A stretch of DNA of 64,000 bases from CAZTCJ01 sp964612085 (GCA_964612085.1 CAZTCJ010000004.1:1-64000), one strand, 5' to 3'. Positions 27,363 through 36,654 are shown, numbered from the stretch's first letter. The notes: a model not told the origin generated them from the sequence alone. Program-made: numbers and translations.

Positions 27363-27881
27363 GACCATCATCATGGTGGTGCTGGTGGTGGGCGCCAGCC
27401 CGTTGGGGCAGGCTTCGTCCGCATCCGGAACGAGAAGCAGGATATCCGCCTGACGGCCGAGCGCGCTTGTCTCATCGGCGGTCATGGCGATCAGCGGGAT
27501 CGAAAACCGCCTTGTGAACGCCACCAGATCCCGCAGCTCCGATGTCTCGCCCGATTTGGAGAGCGCCAGGACCGCGTCCTCGGGCGTGATCATGCCCAGA
27601 TCCCCGTGGCTCGCTTCCGCCGCATGGACGAACTGGGCGGGTTTGCCCGTGGAGGCGAGCGTGGCCGCGATCTTGGTGCCCACATGGCCGCTCTTGCCGA
27701 TGCCGGACACGATGACCCGGCCCGAGGCCGTGTTGAGCATTTCCACCGCTTCGCCGAAGGCCGGGCCGATGGAGGCCGAGAGGGCGTCGAGGCCCGCGAT
27801 TTCCGTGCGCACCACGTCCCGGGCCACGGCGATATGGCCTTCGACCAGACCGGGGTCGCTCTTTTTTGCTGATACCGACAT
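26892..27881 (-). CDS. kdsD: Arabinose-5-phosphate isomerase (KpsF/GutQ family)
   Basis: A 329-residue enzyme that converts ribulose 5-phosphate to arabinose 5-phosphate, the first step to KDO for LPS or capsule. The SIS domain carries VSGIGKSGHVGTKIAATLASTG (about 58-79), FVHAAEASHGDLGM and ALSKSGETSEL. Two CBS domains follow from about residue 205 (MSEVLVTMS..., GIITDGDLRRHMGAD, IMTHGPKTV...). The length and domain order are standard. AGGAGA supports the start. Its 3' half is overlapped on the other strand by the run-on hydrolase frame. Confidence 0.92.
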   Translation of the reverse strand: MSVSAKKSDPGLVEGHIAVARDVVRTEIAGLDALSASIGPAFGEAVEMLNTASGRVIVSGIGKSGHVGTKIAATLASTGKPAQFVHAAEASHGDLGMITPEDAVLALSKSGETSELRDLVAFTRRFSIPLIAMTADETSALGRQADILLLVPDADEACPNGLAPTTSTTMMMVLGDALAVALLKKRNFSAHDFKRFHPGGKLGAQLMPISALTHGADAVPLAHMDTLMSEVLVTMSAKRFGCVGIQDDDGRLVGIITDGDLRRHMGADLMDRTAGSIMTHGPKTVAPDMLTAEAVSLMNASKITTLFVVENGKPTGIVHLHDLLRVGAA

Positions 27882-27963
27882 GTTGTGTCTCCTGAACCGC
27901 CGATCGATGAAAGGCTGGCCGGGCGGTGCGGTTGGTTAGCTTTTTCGCCGGATCCGCGCAAGG

Positions 27964-28524
27964 TCACCGCCAGATCGCGTCTTCCGTAAAGCCCAGCGCC
28001 TCGAAATCGGGCTGGCGCAGGGCTTGTTCCTTGGGATCGGCCAGGAAGAATTCGTCAAGCTGCGGCGGCGCGGCGTCCGTTCCCGAGAGCATGGCATGGA
28101 TTTGCCCCCTGTGGTGGATCTGATGCTGGAACAAGTGCAACAGGACACGGTCGGCCCGTTCCTTTTGAACTCCGTCCGGGCGCAGCAAGTTCACCAGTTG
28201 CCCGAGGCGGTGGTCCGTCAGGTCTTTGCAAAAAGCGATCAGCCGCCGGTCCGTGTCCTGCTGTTCCCGGTCGAGATCGGTGAAGGCCGGAAAAGGGATT
28301 TCCGGTTCGAACGCGGCGTACCCGACACAGGCGCCTTCAAGGGCGCTCACATAGAACCAATCCACGGTCAGAATGTGATTGAGCGTCTGGATGATCGACG
28401 GAAAGAAGCTCTGGCGCGGAGCGTTCAGCGCTTCCGGCGAAAGCGTCGCACAGGCCTTTAGCAGCCTGTGATTGGCCCAGGCGTTGTTGTGGGCTTGCGC
28501 GCGGAAATAGGAAAGGACGGTCAT
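27964..28524 (-). CDS. DinB family protein
   Basis: A 186-residue four-helix DinB/YfiT-like protein. Members bind a metal through three histidines. Candidates here are His in QTLNHILTVDWFY and the pair in LFQHQIHHRGQIHAML. The family includes thiol-dependent transferases and DNA-damage-induced proteins of unknown activity, and neighbouring genes do not specify the substrate. The frame is open to 28,572, but the ATG at 28,524 (MTVLSYFRAQAHNNAWANHR) matches the family N-terminus. It is divergent from the HMGS-like gene. Confidence 0.85.
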   Translation of the reverse strand: MTVLSYFRAQAHNNAWANHRLLKACATLSPEALNAPRQSFFPSIIQTLNHILTVDWFYVSALEGACVGYAAFEPEIPFPAFTDLDREQQDTDRRLIAFCKDLTDHRLGQLVNLLRPDGVQKERADRVLLHLFQHQIHHRGQIHAMLSGTDAAPPQLDEFFLADPKEQALRQPDFEALGFTEDAIWR

Positions 28525-28622
28525 GGCCGGCACCTGACTGGTGTGCGTCACAGCGCAATTGTGGATGCCCATCCATAGGCTAAACTCTGTCCAGGAAAAA
28601 GCTGTGATACCGGGAGGAAACC

Positions 28623-30068
28623 ATGGTCGGGATCGTGTCCTTCGGGGCCTATGTGCCGCGCCTGCGCCTGCAACGCAAAGCCATTGCCGAAACCCACGCC
28701 TGGCTGGCGCCCGCGCTCAAGGGCCGGGCCAAGGGCGAACGGGCGTTGGCCAATTGGGACGAGGACGCCATCACCCTGTCCGTCGAGGCCGCGCGCGATT
28801 GCCTGGAAGGGTTCGACCGGGGCCGGGTGGGCGCGCTTTATGCGGCCTCCACCACCTTTCCCTTCGCCGACCGGCTGAATGCCAGCATTGTTGGGGCAGG
28901 GCTGAGCCTTAACCGCGCCTTGCACGCGGCCGACGCCACCGGCTCCCAGCGGGCAGGGACCACGGCGCTGCTCGATGCCTTGGGTTGCGTGGCGAGTGGC
29001 ATGGCATCGTCCGCCCTGGTCTGCGCCGCCGATACACGGCGGGCGCGGGCCGCCAGCACCCAGGAAATGGATTACGGCGATGCGGGTGCCGCGTTCCTGC
29101 TCGGTACGGAAAATGTAGTTGCTACATTCATAGGATCAGAGACCATCACCGCCGATTTCGTGGATCATTTCCGGGGTGAGGGCGAGCGCTTCGATTATCA
29201 CTGGGAGGAGCGCTGGATCCGCGATGAAGGCTACGCCAAGCTTGTGCCCCAGACGGTCAAGGCGCTGCTTGGCAAAACCAAGACCGACCCTGCCACGATC
29301 ACCCATTTCGTCCTGCCCTGCCTGTTCCCGCGCGTGCCGCAAAAGCTCGCGCACGTGTGCGGCATCGACCCGGCGGCGGTGCGCTCCACCTTGGCGGCGG
29401 AGTGCGGCGAGGCGGGCGCGGCCCATGCGGCTTTGATGCTCGCCCATGCCCTGGAAGAGGCCAAGCCCGGCGACCGGATCCTGGTCGCCCGCTTCGCCCA
29501 AGGCTGCAATGCGCTGCTGTTTGAGGTGACCGACGCCATCACCCGCCTGCCGAAACGCCGGGCGGTTTCCGGCTCCCTGGCGCGCCGGCGGGAAGAGACT
29601 AATTACATGAAGCTGCTGGCCTTCAAGAACATGCTCGACTGGGAAAAGGGCATGCGGGCGGAGAAGGATAACAAGACGGCGCTCACGGCGCTCTACCGCA
29701 AGGACGATATGATCATGGGGCTGACGGGTGGGAGATGTACCGTCTGCGGCACGGTGCAATATCCGCGCTCACGCATTTGCGTCAATCCCAACTGCAACGC
29801 GGTCGACAGCCAGGAGCCTTACGAGTTTGCTGACCGGCCCGCCAAGGTGCTGTCCTGGTCGGCGGATTATCTGACTTATTCCATGGACCCGCCCCAGCAT
29901 TACGGCATGGTGGTGTTCGACGAGGGCGGACGGATCATGGCTGATTTCACGGATGTGGAACCGGGCACGGTCGAATCCGGCATGGACGTGCGGATGGTCT
30001 TCCGCATCAAGGATTTCGACGAGGCGCGGGGCTTCCGGCGTTATTTCTGGAAGGCCGTTCCGGTGTGA
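28623..30068 (+). CDS. HMG-CoA synthase-like / DUF35 OB-fold fusion lacking the catalytic Cys
   Basis: A 481-residue fusion. Residues 1-330 are a thiolase-fold HMG-CoA-synthase/KAS III-like domain (MVGIVSFGAYVPRLRLQRK, LYAASTTFPFADR, SQEMDYGDAG-like block STQEMDYGDAGAAFLLG). Where the condensing cysteine is expected, the sequence is ATGSQRAGTTAL, with Gln109. Residues from about 365 form a zinc ribbon (CTVC...CVNPNC) and OB-fold of the DUF35 type, which in archaea bridges thiolase and HMG-CoA synthase. With the thiolase at 30,805 it suggests a complex acting on an acyl-CoA. The product is unknown. GGGAGGAAACC precedes the ATG. Confidence 0.85.
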   Translation: MVGIVSFGAYVPRLRLQRKAIAETHAWLAPALKGRAKGERALANWDEDAITLSVEAARDCLEGFDRGRVGALYAASTTFPFADRLNASIVGAGLSLNRALHAADATGSQRAGTTALLDALGCVASGMASSALVCAADTRRARAASTQEMDYGDAGAAFLLGTENVVATFIGSETITADFVDHFRGEGERFDYHWEERWIRDEGYAKLVPQTVKALLGKTKTDPATITHFVLPCLFPRVPQKLAHVCGIDPAAVRSTLAAECGEAGAAHAALMLAHALEEAKPGDRILVARFAQGCNALLFEVTDAITRLPKRRAVSGSLARRREETNYMKLLAFKNMLDWEKGMRAEKDNKTALTALYRKDDMIMGLTGGRCTVCGTVQYPRSRICVNPNCNAVDSQEPYEFADRPAKVLSWSADYLTYSMDPPQHYGMVVFDEGGRIMADFTDVEPGTVESGMDVRMVFRIKDFDEARGFRRYFWKAVPV

Positions 30069-30074
30069 GTCTAT

Positions 30075-30425
30075 CTATTCCGTTGGCAGAATAACTGCGG
30101 ATACTGTTTCGGCTATCAGATCTACTACTTCTATAGGACAGGCACCTTTGCGCCTTGCATACCGGGCCCGCCAATCCAGACTTTTTGTCTGGTCCATGAG
30201 TGCGACTCCAGAAACAGGCAATCCGTCCGGGAGCTCGAACGCAAAGGGCCACGCCTTAGCCTTGCTTGTTATAGGAGTAACAATTGCGTATCCCGTTTTA
30301 TCGTTGAAATCTTGGCGGGACAGAACCAGAGCCGGACGGCGGCCAGCTTGTTCCGTTCCTGCTTGCGGTGACAATTCCATGTAAACAATGTCGCCGCGTT
30401 CCGGAACGTAAGATTGCTTCGTCAT
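30075..30425 (-). CDS. mazF: MazF/PemK-type endoribonuclease toxin
   Basis: A 116-residue type II toxin with the MazF fold: VPERGDIVYMELSPQAGTEQ, GRRPALVLSRQDFN, YAIVTPITSKAKAWPF, GVALMDQTKSLDWRAR, and CPIEVVDLIAETVSAVI. MazF cuts mRNA at short sequence motifs. The ATG overlaps the antitoxin stop as ATGA, giving the normal antitoxin-toxin order and translational coupling. It sits antisense in the gap between the HMGS-like and thiolase genes, with only six bases between its stop and that of the HMGS-like gene. Confidence 0.92.
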   Translation of the reverse strand: MTKQSYVPERGDIVYMELSPQAGTEQAGRRPALVLSRQDFNDKTGYAIVTPITSKAKAWPFAFELPDGLPVSGVALMDQTKSLDWRARYARRKGACPIEVVDLIAETVSAVILPTE

Positions 30426-30676
30426 AAAATTTCTTTGCCCATCGGCTCGGAGAACTCTTCCGGATAGCGCGCATCCGGATCTTCTTGAAGAATGCGTTCG
30501 CACTCATCGAGCATGGCCTTGAGATCCACCTTTGGCCGCTTGCGGCGGATCACCACCGCATCGCCTTCCACGGCGAGATCGAGTTGCGTGCCGGGTTCGA
30601 TGCCGAGGGCCTCGGCAATCTTGGCCGGAATGCGCACCGCAACGCTCGAGCCCCATTTGCCTGCCTGCGTGTTCAT
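30422..30676 (-). CDS. mazE: MazE-type antitoxin (AbrB/SpoVT-like)
   Basis: An 84-residue antitoxin. Residues 5-45 form the swapped-hairpin AbrB-type DNA-binding domain (KWGSSVAVRIPAKIAEALGI, then GDAVVIRRKRPKV). The acidic C-terminal half (LDECERILQEDPDARYPEEF) would wrap the toxin. The frame is open to 30,727, but the ATG at 30,676 has a strong CAGGAGGAG ribosome site. It probably represses its own promoter, where an AT-rich palindrome lies at 30,699-30,717. Confidence 0.9.
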   Translation of the reverse strand: MNTQAGKWGSSVAVRIPAKIAEALGIEPGTQLDLAVEGDAVVIRRKRPKVDLKAMLDECERILQEDPDARYPEEFSEPMGKEIL

Positions 30677-30698
30677 GAACGGCTCCTCCTGCTTCAAA

Positions 30699-30717
30699 AG
30701 ATATCTATTATATATCT
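30699..30717 (-). promoter_or_regulatory. AT-rich palindrome with -10-like box, mazEF promoter/operator
   Basis: AGATAT-N7-ATATCT (19 bases) overlaps a perfect TATAAT on the minus strand, about 25 bases upstream of the mazE start. A TTGACC lies further upstream but at poor spacing for that -10. Autoregulation by MazE is typical of such modules. Confidence 0.5.
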
Positions 30718-30804
30718 CTGCGGTCAAGAGCCAGTGAAAGGGGCGATTGAGCCTGTCCGCGTTTCCTCCGATACTACGCTCACCACAAGCGAGGGAGGAT
30801 CGGC

Positions 30805-32007
30805 ATGGCCACAGGCATCAAAGACAAGGTCGCCATTCTGGGCATGGGCTGCTCGAAATTCGGCGAGCGCTGGGACGCGGGCGCGGAAGAGCTGATGGTT
30901 GAGGCGTTCCTCGAAGCCAAGGCGGATGCGGGCATCGACACCAATCAGATCGAGGCGGCCTGGCTTGCCACCCATATCGAGGAGGTCAGCGTCGGCAAGG
31001 GCGGCACGCCGCTCTCCACCACGCTGCGCCTGCCGAACATCCCGGTGACGCGCGTTGAGAATTTCTGCGCCTCCGGCTCAGAGGCCTTCCGGGGCGCGGT
31101 CTATGCGGTGGCGGCGGGGGCCTGCGATATCGCCCTGGCGCTCGGCGTGGAAAAGCTCAAAGACACCGGCTACGGAGGCCTGCCCACCAACCAGCCGGGT
31201 ACGCTTCAGCCCATGATCGGGGCCAATATGTCCGCCCCCGGATCCTTCGCCCAACTGGCCAGCGCCTACCGGGCCAAGCACCGGGTCGATGCGGATGTCT
31301 TGAAGCGCGCCATCGCCCATGTCTCGGTCAAGAGCCATGACAACGGCTCGAAGAACCCCAAGGCCCATTTGCGCAACCCCATCACAGAAGAACAGGCCCT
31401 GGCCGCGCCCATGATCGCGGAACCGCTCGGCCTGTTCGATTGCTGCGGCGTGTCGGACGGCTCGGCCTGCGCCATCGTGACGACGCCCGAGATCGCCAGA
31501 TCCATGGGCAAGCATCACCTGATCACCGTGAAGGCGCTGCAATTGTCCCTGTCGAACGGGCTGGAGGCCTCCCACAATTCCTGGGACGGCAGTTACTTCC
31601 ACACAGCCCGCATCGCCGCCAAGCGCGCCTACCAGGAAGCGGGCGTCGACAATCCGCGCGAGCAGGTCTCCATGATGGAAGTGCATGACTGCTTTTCCAT
31701 CACCGAGCTTGTGACCATGGAGGACCTGTTCATCTCGGCGGAAGGCCAGGGCTGGCGCGATGTCATGGACGGCTTTTACGACTCGACCGGCGGCGTGCCC
31801 TGCCAGATCGATGGCGGCCTGAAATGTTTCGGCCATCCGATCGGCGCGTCAGGCCTGCGCATGCTTTACGAGATGTATCTCCAGCTTCAGGGCCGCGCCG
31901 ATCAGCGGCAGCTCAAGGATCCGAAGATCGGCATGACCCACAATCTGGGCGGCTCACCGTCCATGAATGTGTGCTCCGTGTGCATCATCGGCGAACACGG
32001 CGCGTGA
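30805..32007 (+). CDS. Thiolase family protein, SCP-x type acyl-CoA acyltransferase
   Basis: A 400-residue thiolase. The nucleophile is in RVENFCASGSEAFRGAV (Cys about 90). VHDCFSITE replaces the NEAFA-type block, and GHPIGASGLRMLYEM carries the second catalytic His. MTHNLGGSPSMN closes the fold. The VHDCF form is typical of the SCP-x/archaeal-like thiolases that pair with DUF35 and HMGS-like proteins, one of which is encoded at 28,623. A joint role in acyl-CoA condensation or cleavage is inferred. GAGGGAGGAT supports the start. The mazEF module separates the two partners on the opposite strand. Confidence 0.9.
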   Translation: MATGIKDKVAILGMGCSKFGERWDAGAEELMVEAFLEAKADAGIDTNQIEAAWLATHIEEVSVGKGGTPLSTTLRLPNIPVTRVENFCASGSEAFRGAVYAVAAGACDIALALGVEKLKDTGYGGLPTNQPGTLQPMIGANMSAPGSFAQLASAYRAKHRVDADVLKRAIAHVSVKSHDNGSKNPKAHLRNPITEEQALAAPMIAEPLGLFDCCGVSDGSACAIVTTPEIARSMGKHHLITVKALQLSLSNGLEASHNSWDGSYFHTARIAAKRAYQEAGVDNPREQVSMMEVHDCFSITELVTMEDLFISAEGQGWRDVMDGFYDSTGGVPCQIDGGLKCFGHPIGASGLRMLYEMYLQLQGRADQRQLKDPKIGMTHNLGGSPSMNVCSVCIIGEHGA

Positions 32008-32013
32008 TCGGAC

Positions 32014-33381
32014 TTACCGGACCAGATTGACCGTCATGGTCTCCGGCTCGTCCGCGCCGCCGCGCAGGATCGTCAGATCCACCGCACAGGCATGACCGTC
32101 TTCGCACGGAGCGGCGTCCAAGGCCTGGGTGATGTCCTCGAACCGTTCGATTTCCGTATCGTTGACGCCCATGATCACATCGCCCCATTGGAGGCCCATG
32201 GGCATCAGGCGGTGCTTGAGCGGGCCTTCGATCATCAGGCCCGTTTGCGTGTCGCTCAGCCCCAGATGCCGGACGAGCGGCGCGGACAATTCCGTCAGCC
32301 GCAGATCGAGGGCCGCGAAATTGCGGGTTTCCGGCGGTGCCATGGAGGCGCGGGGCGGGCTCACCGGCAAGGTCTCGATGGTGACGGTCAGCCGGATGAC
32401 CTGACCGGCCCGCCAGATGCGCATTTCCACCTGGCTGTTGATTTCCGTCGCGCGCACCAGGGTCGGCAATTGGCGCAGGCTGCGCAGCACCGTGTTGCGG
32501 TAGCGCAGGATCACATCGCCCGCCCTTATACCCGCCCGGGCCGCCGGGCTGTTCGGGGCGACGCCCGCCACCAGCACGCCGGAACGCCCGCGCGGCAAGC
32601 CGATGGTTTGCGCCACCTGGGGCGTGATCTGCTGAACATCGACGCCCAGCCAGCCCCGCGTCACATCTTCGCCGCGCGCCAATTGTCCGGCGACGGAACG
32701 CGCCAGATTGCCGGGAATGGCGAAGGCGATGCCCGCATTGGCGCCGGATGGTGAAATGATCGCCGTGTTGACCCCGATGACCTCGCCCTGCAGGTTGAAC
32801 AAAGGCCCGCCCGAATTGCCGCTGTTGATGGCGGCGTCGGTCTGGATGAAATCGGTGTACTGACTGGAGGGGATCAGCCGGTCCCGCGCCGAGACGATGC
32901 CGGTGGTGACGGTGCCGCCAAGCCCGAACGGATTGCCCACGGCCAGGACGATGCTGCCCACCGCCGCCTCGTCGGAATCGCCGAAGCGCACGAAGGGGAA
33001 GGTGGCGTCGGATTCGATCTTGAGGACGGCCAGGTCAGAGAACCGGTCGGCGCCCACCACGCGGGCCTGGAAGGGCAGGCCGTCACTGGTGAACACGGCC
33101 ACATTGGTGGCGTTCGCCACCACATGGGCGTTGGTGACCACAAGGCCCGAGGGATCGATGATGAAACCCGAGCCGAGGGAGCGGCGCGCCCGCTGGCCCT
33201 GCTGGCCGGGCGCGGGCATGGCGCCGCCCACCATGGTCGAGACATTGACCACGGCCGGGGTGGTGCGCTCCACCACGCCGCGGAAATCGGCCTGAAGATC
33301 GCGCGCCTGGGCGGGCGCTATCGCGGCGCCGAGAGCGATCAGACTACTCAAAACAAAGGCAAACAGGGTCTTCCAGGCCAT
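32014..33381 (-). CDS. Periplasmic serine protease, HtrA/DegP family with two PDZ domains
   Basis: 455 residues with a signal peptide (LFAFVLSSLIALGAAIAPAQA). The trypsin-like domain has the triad His in VVTNAHVVANA, Asp in FSDLAVLKIE and Ser in INSGNSGGPLFNL. PDZ1 starts near RGWLGVDVQQITPQ (about 245), and a shortened PDZ2 near LSAPLVRHLGLSDTQTG (about 365). This is envelope protein quality control. The frame starts at 33,399, but the ATG at 33,381 begins the signal peptide. A cysteine pair late in the protein (PCEDGHAC) is unusual for the family. It converges on the thiolase gene with a six-base gap. Confidence 0.93.
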   Translation of the reverse strand: MAWKTLFAFVLSSLIALGAAIAPAQARDLQADFRGVVERTTPAVVNVSTMVGGAMPAPGQQGQRARRSLGSGFIIDPSGLVVTNAHVVANATNVAVFTSDGLPFQARVVGADRFSDLAVLKIESDATFPFVRFGDSDEAAVGSIVLAVGNPFGLGGTVTTGIVSARDRLIPSSQYTDFIQTDAAINSGNSGGPLFNLQGEVIGVNTAIISPSGANAGIAFAIPGNLARSVAGQLARGEDVTRGWLGVDVQQITPQVAQTIGLPRGRSGVLVAGVAPNSPAARAGIRAGDVILRYRNTVLRSLRQLPTLVRATEINSQVEMRIWRAGQVIRLTVTIETLPVSPPRASMAPPETRNFAALDLRLTELSAPLVRHLGLSDTQTGLMIEGPLKHRLMPMGLQWGDVIMGVNDTEIERFEDITQALDAAPCEDGHACAVDLTILRGGADEPETMTVNLVR

Positions 33382-33480
33382 GGGCTGTGTCTCCAACACG
33401 CTCGAACGGACAAGTCCACAAGAGCATCTAGAGCGCGGCCTAAGCCGTCAAGACGCCGGATTATCACCAGTGCGTGCGGC

Positions 33481-33508
33481 AAGGGCGCGGGGGTGAGCCC
33501 GCGCCCTT
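33481..33508. other. Strong GC hairpin between protease genes
   Basis: AAGGGCGCGGG / CCCGCGCCCTT forms an 11-bp perfect stem with a six-base loop. It follows the M16 peptidase gene on the minus strand but lacks a U-tract on either side. It may stabilise the 3' end of that mRNA. Confidence 0.45.
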
Positions 33509-33623
33509 CGCGTTTAAGGTCTCGCCAATCGGCTTTACAGCTGCCGATCAGGCCAAGTGAGACATCCCGGAGAGACCGGATCGGGTCTTCGCACGGAAAA
33601 CCCGATCCCGGCGCCGATTGGCG

Positions 33624-36392
33624 TTACTCCACCAGATTGCCGTCCACGTCGCGGATTTCGATCTCGGCGAAGCCGAGCGCGCCGACCTGCTCCTCGATCT
33701 GAGAGCGGTCGCCGATGATCACCCAGATCATGCCGTCGGGCTGCAGGACCTCCTTGGCTGCCGCGTTGATGTCATCGAGATCGAGCGAGCGGTAGGCTTC
33801 CGTCAGACCCGCCGGGTAATCGTAAGGCCGGCCGAAGCGGTCGCTGGAGAGCAGCGAGCCCAGAACCGAGCCTGAGGTCTCGAAGCGGCCGGGGAGCGAG
33901 CGGGTGTTGTTCAGCACCACCCGGGTCAGTTCCTCTTCCGTGGCCGGACGGTCGCTCGTGTAGGCCAGCAGCTCCTTGCGGATTTCCGCCATGGAGTCCG
34001 CCGTCTTGTCGGTCTGCACCGGCGCGAAGGCGATGAAGGGCCGCTTGCCGGCGGCATCAATGAGCAGGGTGCGCGCCCCGTAGGACCAGCCCTTTTCCTC
34101 CCGCAGGTTCATATTGACCCGCGCGGTGAAGGTGCCGCCCAGCACATCGTTCATGGCGTCGATGGCGATGGTGTTGTCCGCGCCCGTCGGCGGGGCCACG
34201 TGACCGGCCAGGATCATGGACTGGGGCGAGCCCGGACGGTCCACGATGATCACCCGCTGGTCGGAGCCCACTTCCACGTCCGCCACGTTTTTCGTCGGCT
34301 TCGCGCCGGACGGGGCGTCCCAGTCGCCGAAATGCTTGTTCAGCACACGGGTGATTTGCGGCAGGGTGGTGTCGCCCACCACGAAGATCGTGGCGTTGTC
34401 GGGCCGCAGCCAGTCCCGGTGGAACTTGACCAAATCCGCACGGGTCAGGGAGTTGATGGACTCAACCGTGCCCGAACCGGTGAACGGCACGCCATAGGCG
34501 TGGTCGTCGCCATACATCAGACCCGGCAACAGACGCAGCGCGATGGAGACGGGCTGCGCTTTTTCCTGCTGGATCTGGGCGAGCCAGTTGGGCCGCACCC
34601 GGTCGATCTCGCTTTGGGCGAAGGCCGGGTTGCGGATGATGTCGGCCGCCAGTTCGACCGAGTCGTCCAGGTTCTCCTTCAGGGCGGAGAGGGTGAGTTG
34701 GGTGGTGTCGAGCGACGAGCCGCTGCCCAGTTCCGCGCCCAGACGGTCCGCTTCCGCCGAGATTTCCAGAGCGTCGCGGGTCCTGGTGCCTTCGTCCATC
34801 ATGGCGGTGGCGAAGGAGGCCGTGCCGAGCTTGGCGCCCTGGTCGGCCGCAAAGCCCGCATCGAACTGAATGGCCATCTCGACCACCGGGATGGTGGAGC
34901 GGCGGGCGAAGACGACCTGCATGCCGTTTTCCAGTTCACCCGTTTCGATCTCCGGGAACGCCAGATCCGGCGCGCTGTCCACGGCCGGCAGGCCCGTCGT
35001 CCGGTCGACGCCCGCCGCCGCATTGGAGCGTTCGGGGAACGGCATGACCGTCAGCTCGTAATAGCCTTCATTCAGCCATTTCTTGGCGGCGGCCAAGGTG
35101 GATTTCGGCGTGGTCGCGTTGATCCAGTCCAGACGCTGCTGGTAGAAGCCGGGATTGTCCGCATAGATCGCGCCGGAGGCGAGCGTCACGGCCTTGCCGC
35201 CGAAACCGCCGACCTGTTCCAGGCCACGGACGATGTCAGCCGTCACCTTGGTCTTGACCACGGCCACTTCGTTCCGGGTCGGACCGTCTTCCAGGAACTC
35301 GGCCATCACCTTGTCCATCTCGCGCTTCACAAGATCGACGTCCACGCCTTCCTTCACATCGGCGACGATGCCGAAGACATTGGTAAGTTCCAGATCGAGG
35401 CTGAAGACGCTGGCCGAGGTCGCGATCTTCTGATCGTAGACCAGTTCCTTGTACATGCGCGAGGTTTTGCCGTCGCCCAGCACGCGGGCGGCCACTTCCA
35501 GTTCGCGGGCGATCCGCGTGGTGCGGCCCGGCACGGCGTAGAAGCGGTAGATGCGGGTCTGGGGCACCCGGTCATACATGGTCTCGTAAGTGTTGACCGT
35601 GCGCTCCGGCACCCATTTCTTCATCTTGCTGAGCGGCGGACCGGCTTCGATATCGCCGAAATATTTCTCCACCAGCGGCTTGGCGGTTTCGACGTCAATG
35701 TCGCCGGCGAGCACCAGCACGGAATTGTCCGGGCCGTAATACTGCTCGAACCAGCCCTGCACATCTTCCAGAGACGCGGCGTCCAGATCGTCCATGGAGC
35801 CGATCACCGTGTGCGAATAGGGATGTTCGTTGGGGAACAGGCCTTTGACGAGGGCGTTGAAGACCTGGCCATAGGGCTGGTTCTCACCCTGGCGCTTTTC
35901 GTTCTTCACCACGTCGCGCTGTTCGTCGAGCTTATCCTGGTCGATCGCGCCGAGCAGGTGACCCATGCGGTCGGATTCCATCCACAGCACCCGGTCGAGA
36001 GCGGGCGTCGGCACGGTCTGGAAATAGTTGGTGCGGTCGAAGGAGGTGGTGCCGTTCAGCCCCGTGGCGCCCACTTCTTCGAGCGGTTTGAACCAGTCGT
36101 CGTCATAGTTCTCCGAGCCGTTGAACATCAGATGCTCGAACAGGTGAGCAAAGCCCGAGCGGCCTTCCGGCTCGTCCTTGGAGCCCACGTGATACCAGAT
36201 GCTGACGGCAACGACCGGCGCCTTGCGGTCTTCGTGGACGACCACGCGCAGGCCGTTGTCCAGTGTGAATTCTTCATACGGGATCTCGACTTCGACGGCA
36301 TAGGCCGTGGCCGGGACCGCCATGCCGGCGGCGGCCGTGAAGCCCAATCCCAGGGCCGCGCCAAGCAGCCCCGCTTTGAGTACGTTTCGCAT
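33624..36392 (-). CDS. M16 family (insulinase-like) zinc peptidase, exported
   Basis: A 922-residue protein with two M16 halves. A signal peptide (about 1-32) puts it in the periplasm. The first half has the inverted zinc motif HLFEH (83-87), with the third ligand Glu in LDEQRDVVKNEKRQGE downstream, so it is active. The second half (from about residue 470, PDLAFPEIETGELENG) lacks HxxEH and is the usual inactive partner that closes the chamber. The substrate is unknown, and such proteins clear peptides. It is transcribed alone, upstream of the HtrA gene on the same strand. Confidence 0.92.
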   Translation of the reverse strand: MRNVLKAGLLGAALGLGFTAAAGMAVPATAYAVEVEIPYEEFTLDNGLRVVVHEDRKAPVVAVSIWYHVGSKDEPEGRSGFAHLFEHLMFNGSENYDDDWFKPLEEVGATGLNGTTSFDRTNYFQTVPTPALDRVLWMESDRMGHLLGAIDQDKLDEQRDVVKNEKRQGENQPYGQVFNALVKGLFPNEHPYSHTVIGSMDDLDAASLEDVQGWFEQYYGPDNSVLVLAGDIDVETAKPLVEKYFGDIEAGPPLSKMKKWVPERTVNTYETMYDRVPQTRIYRFYAVPGRTTRIARELEVAARVLGDGKTSRMYKELVYDQKIATSASVFSLDLELTNVFGIVADVKEGVDVDLVKREMDKVMAEFLEDGPTRNEVAVVKTKVTADIVRGLEQVGGFGGKAVTLASGAIYADNPGFYQQRLDWINATTPKSTLAAAKKWLNEGYYELTVMPFPERSNAAAGVDRTTGLPAVDSAPDLAFPEIETGELENGMQVVFARRSTIPVVEMAIQFDAGFAADQGAKLGTASFATAMMDEGTRTRDALEISAEADRLGAELGSGSSLDTTQLTLSALKENLDDSVELAADIIRNPAFAQSEIDRVRPNWLAQIQQEKAQPVSIALRLLPGLMYGDDHAYGVPFTGSGTVESINSLTRADLVKFHRDWLRPDNATIFVVGDTTLPQITRVLNKHFGDWDAPSGAKPTKNVADVEVGSDQRVIIVDRPGSPQSMILAGHVAPPTGADNTIAIDAMNDVLGGTFTARVNMNLREEKGWSYGARTLLIDAAGKRPFIAFAPVQTDKTADSMAEIRKELLAYTSDRPATEEELTRVVLNNTRSLPGRFETSGSVLGSLLSSDRFGRPYDYPAGLTEAYRSLDLDDINAAAKEVLQPDGMIWVIIGDRSQIEEQVGALGFAEIEIRDVDGNLVE

Positions 36393-36654
36393 TCAAGCCC
36401 CCAAAAAGGTGGTTTAACAGGTGCCAACCCGTTGTGGTTACGCCGGAGGGATCATAGGAGGACCATAGGCAACGCTCTATCAAAAAACGCCCGATTGAGC
36501 CGGTTGCACAATGGCGGCTCTGTCTTAACACCCATTGAAGTGAGAAAAGAAAAGAGGTTCATCACCTCTTTCGTGTATTTCCGAGCGCCAGCGGACAGAT
36601 CGCTCAAGTGTTCGGGGAGACCGGGCACAATACTTACCCTTCGAGAGGAAGATC

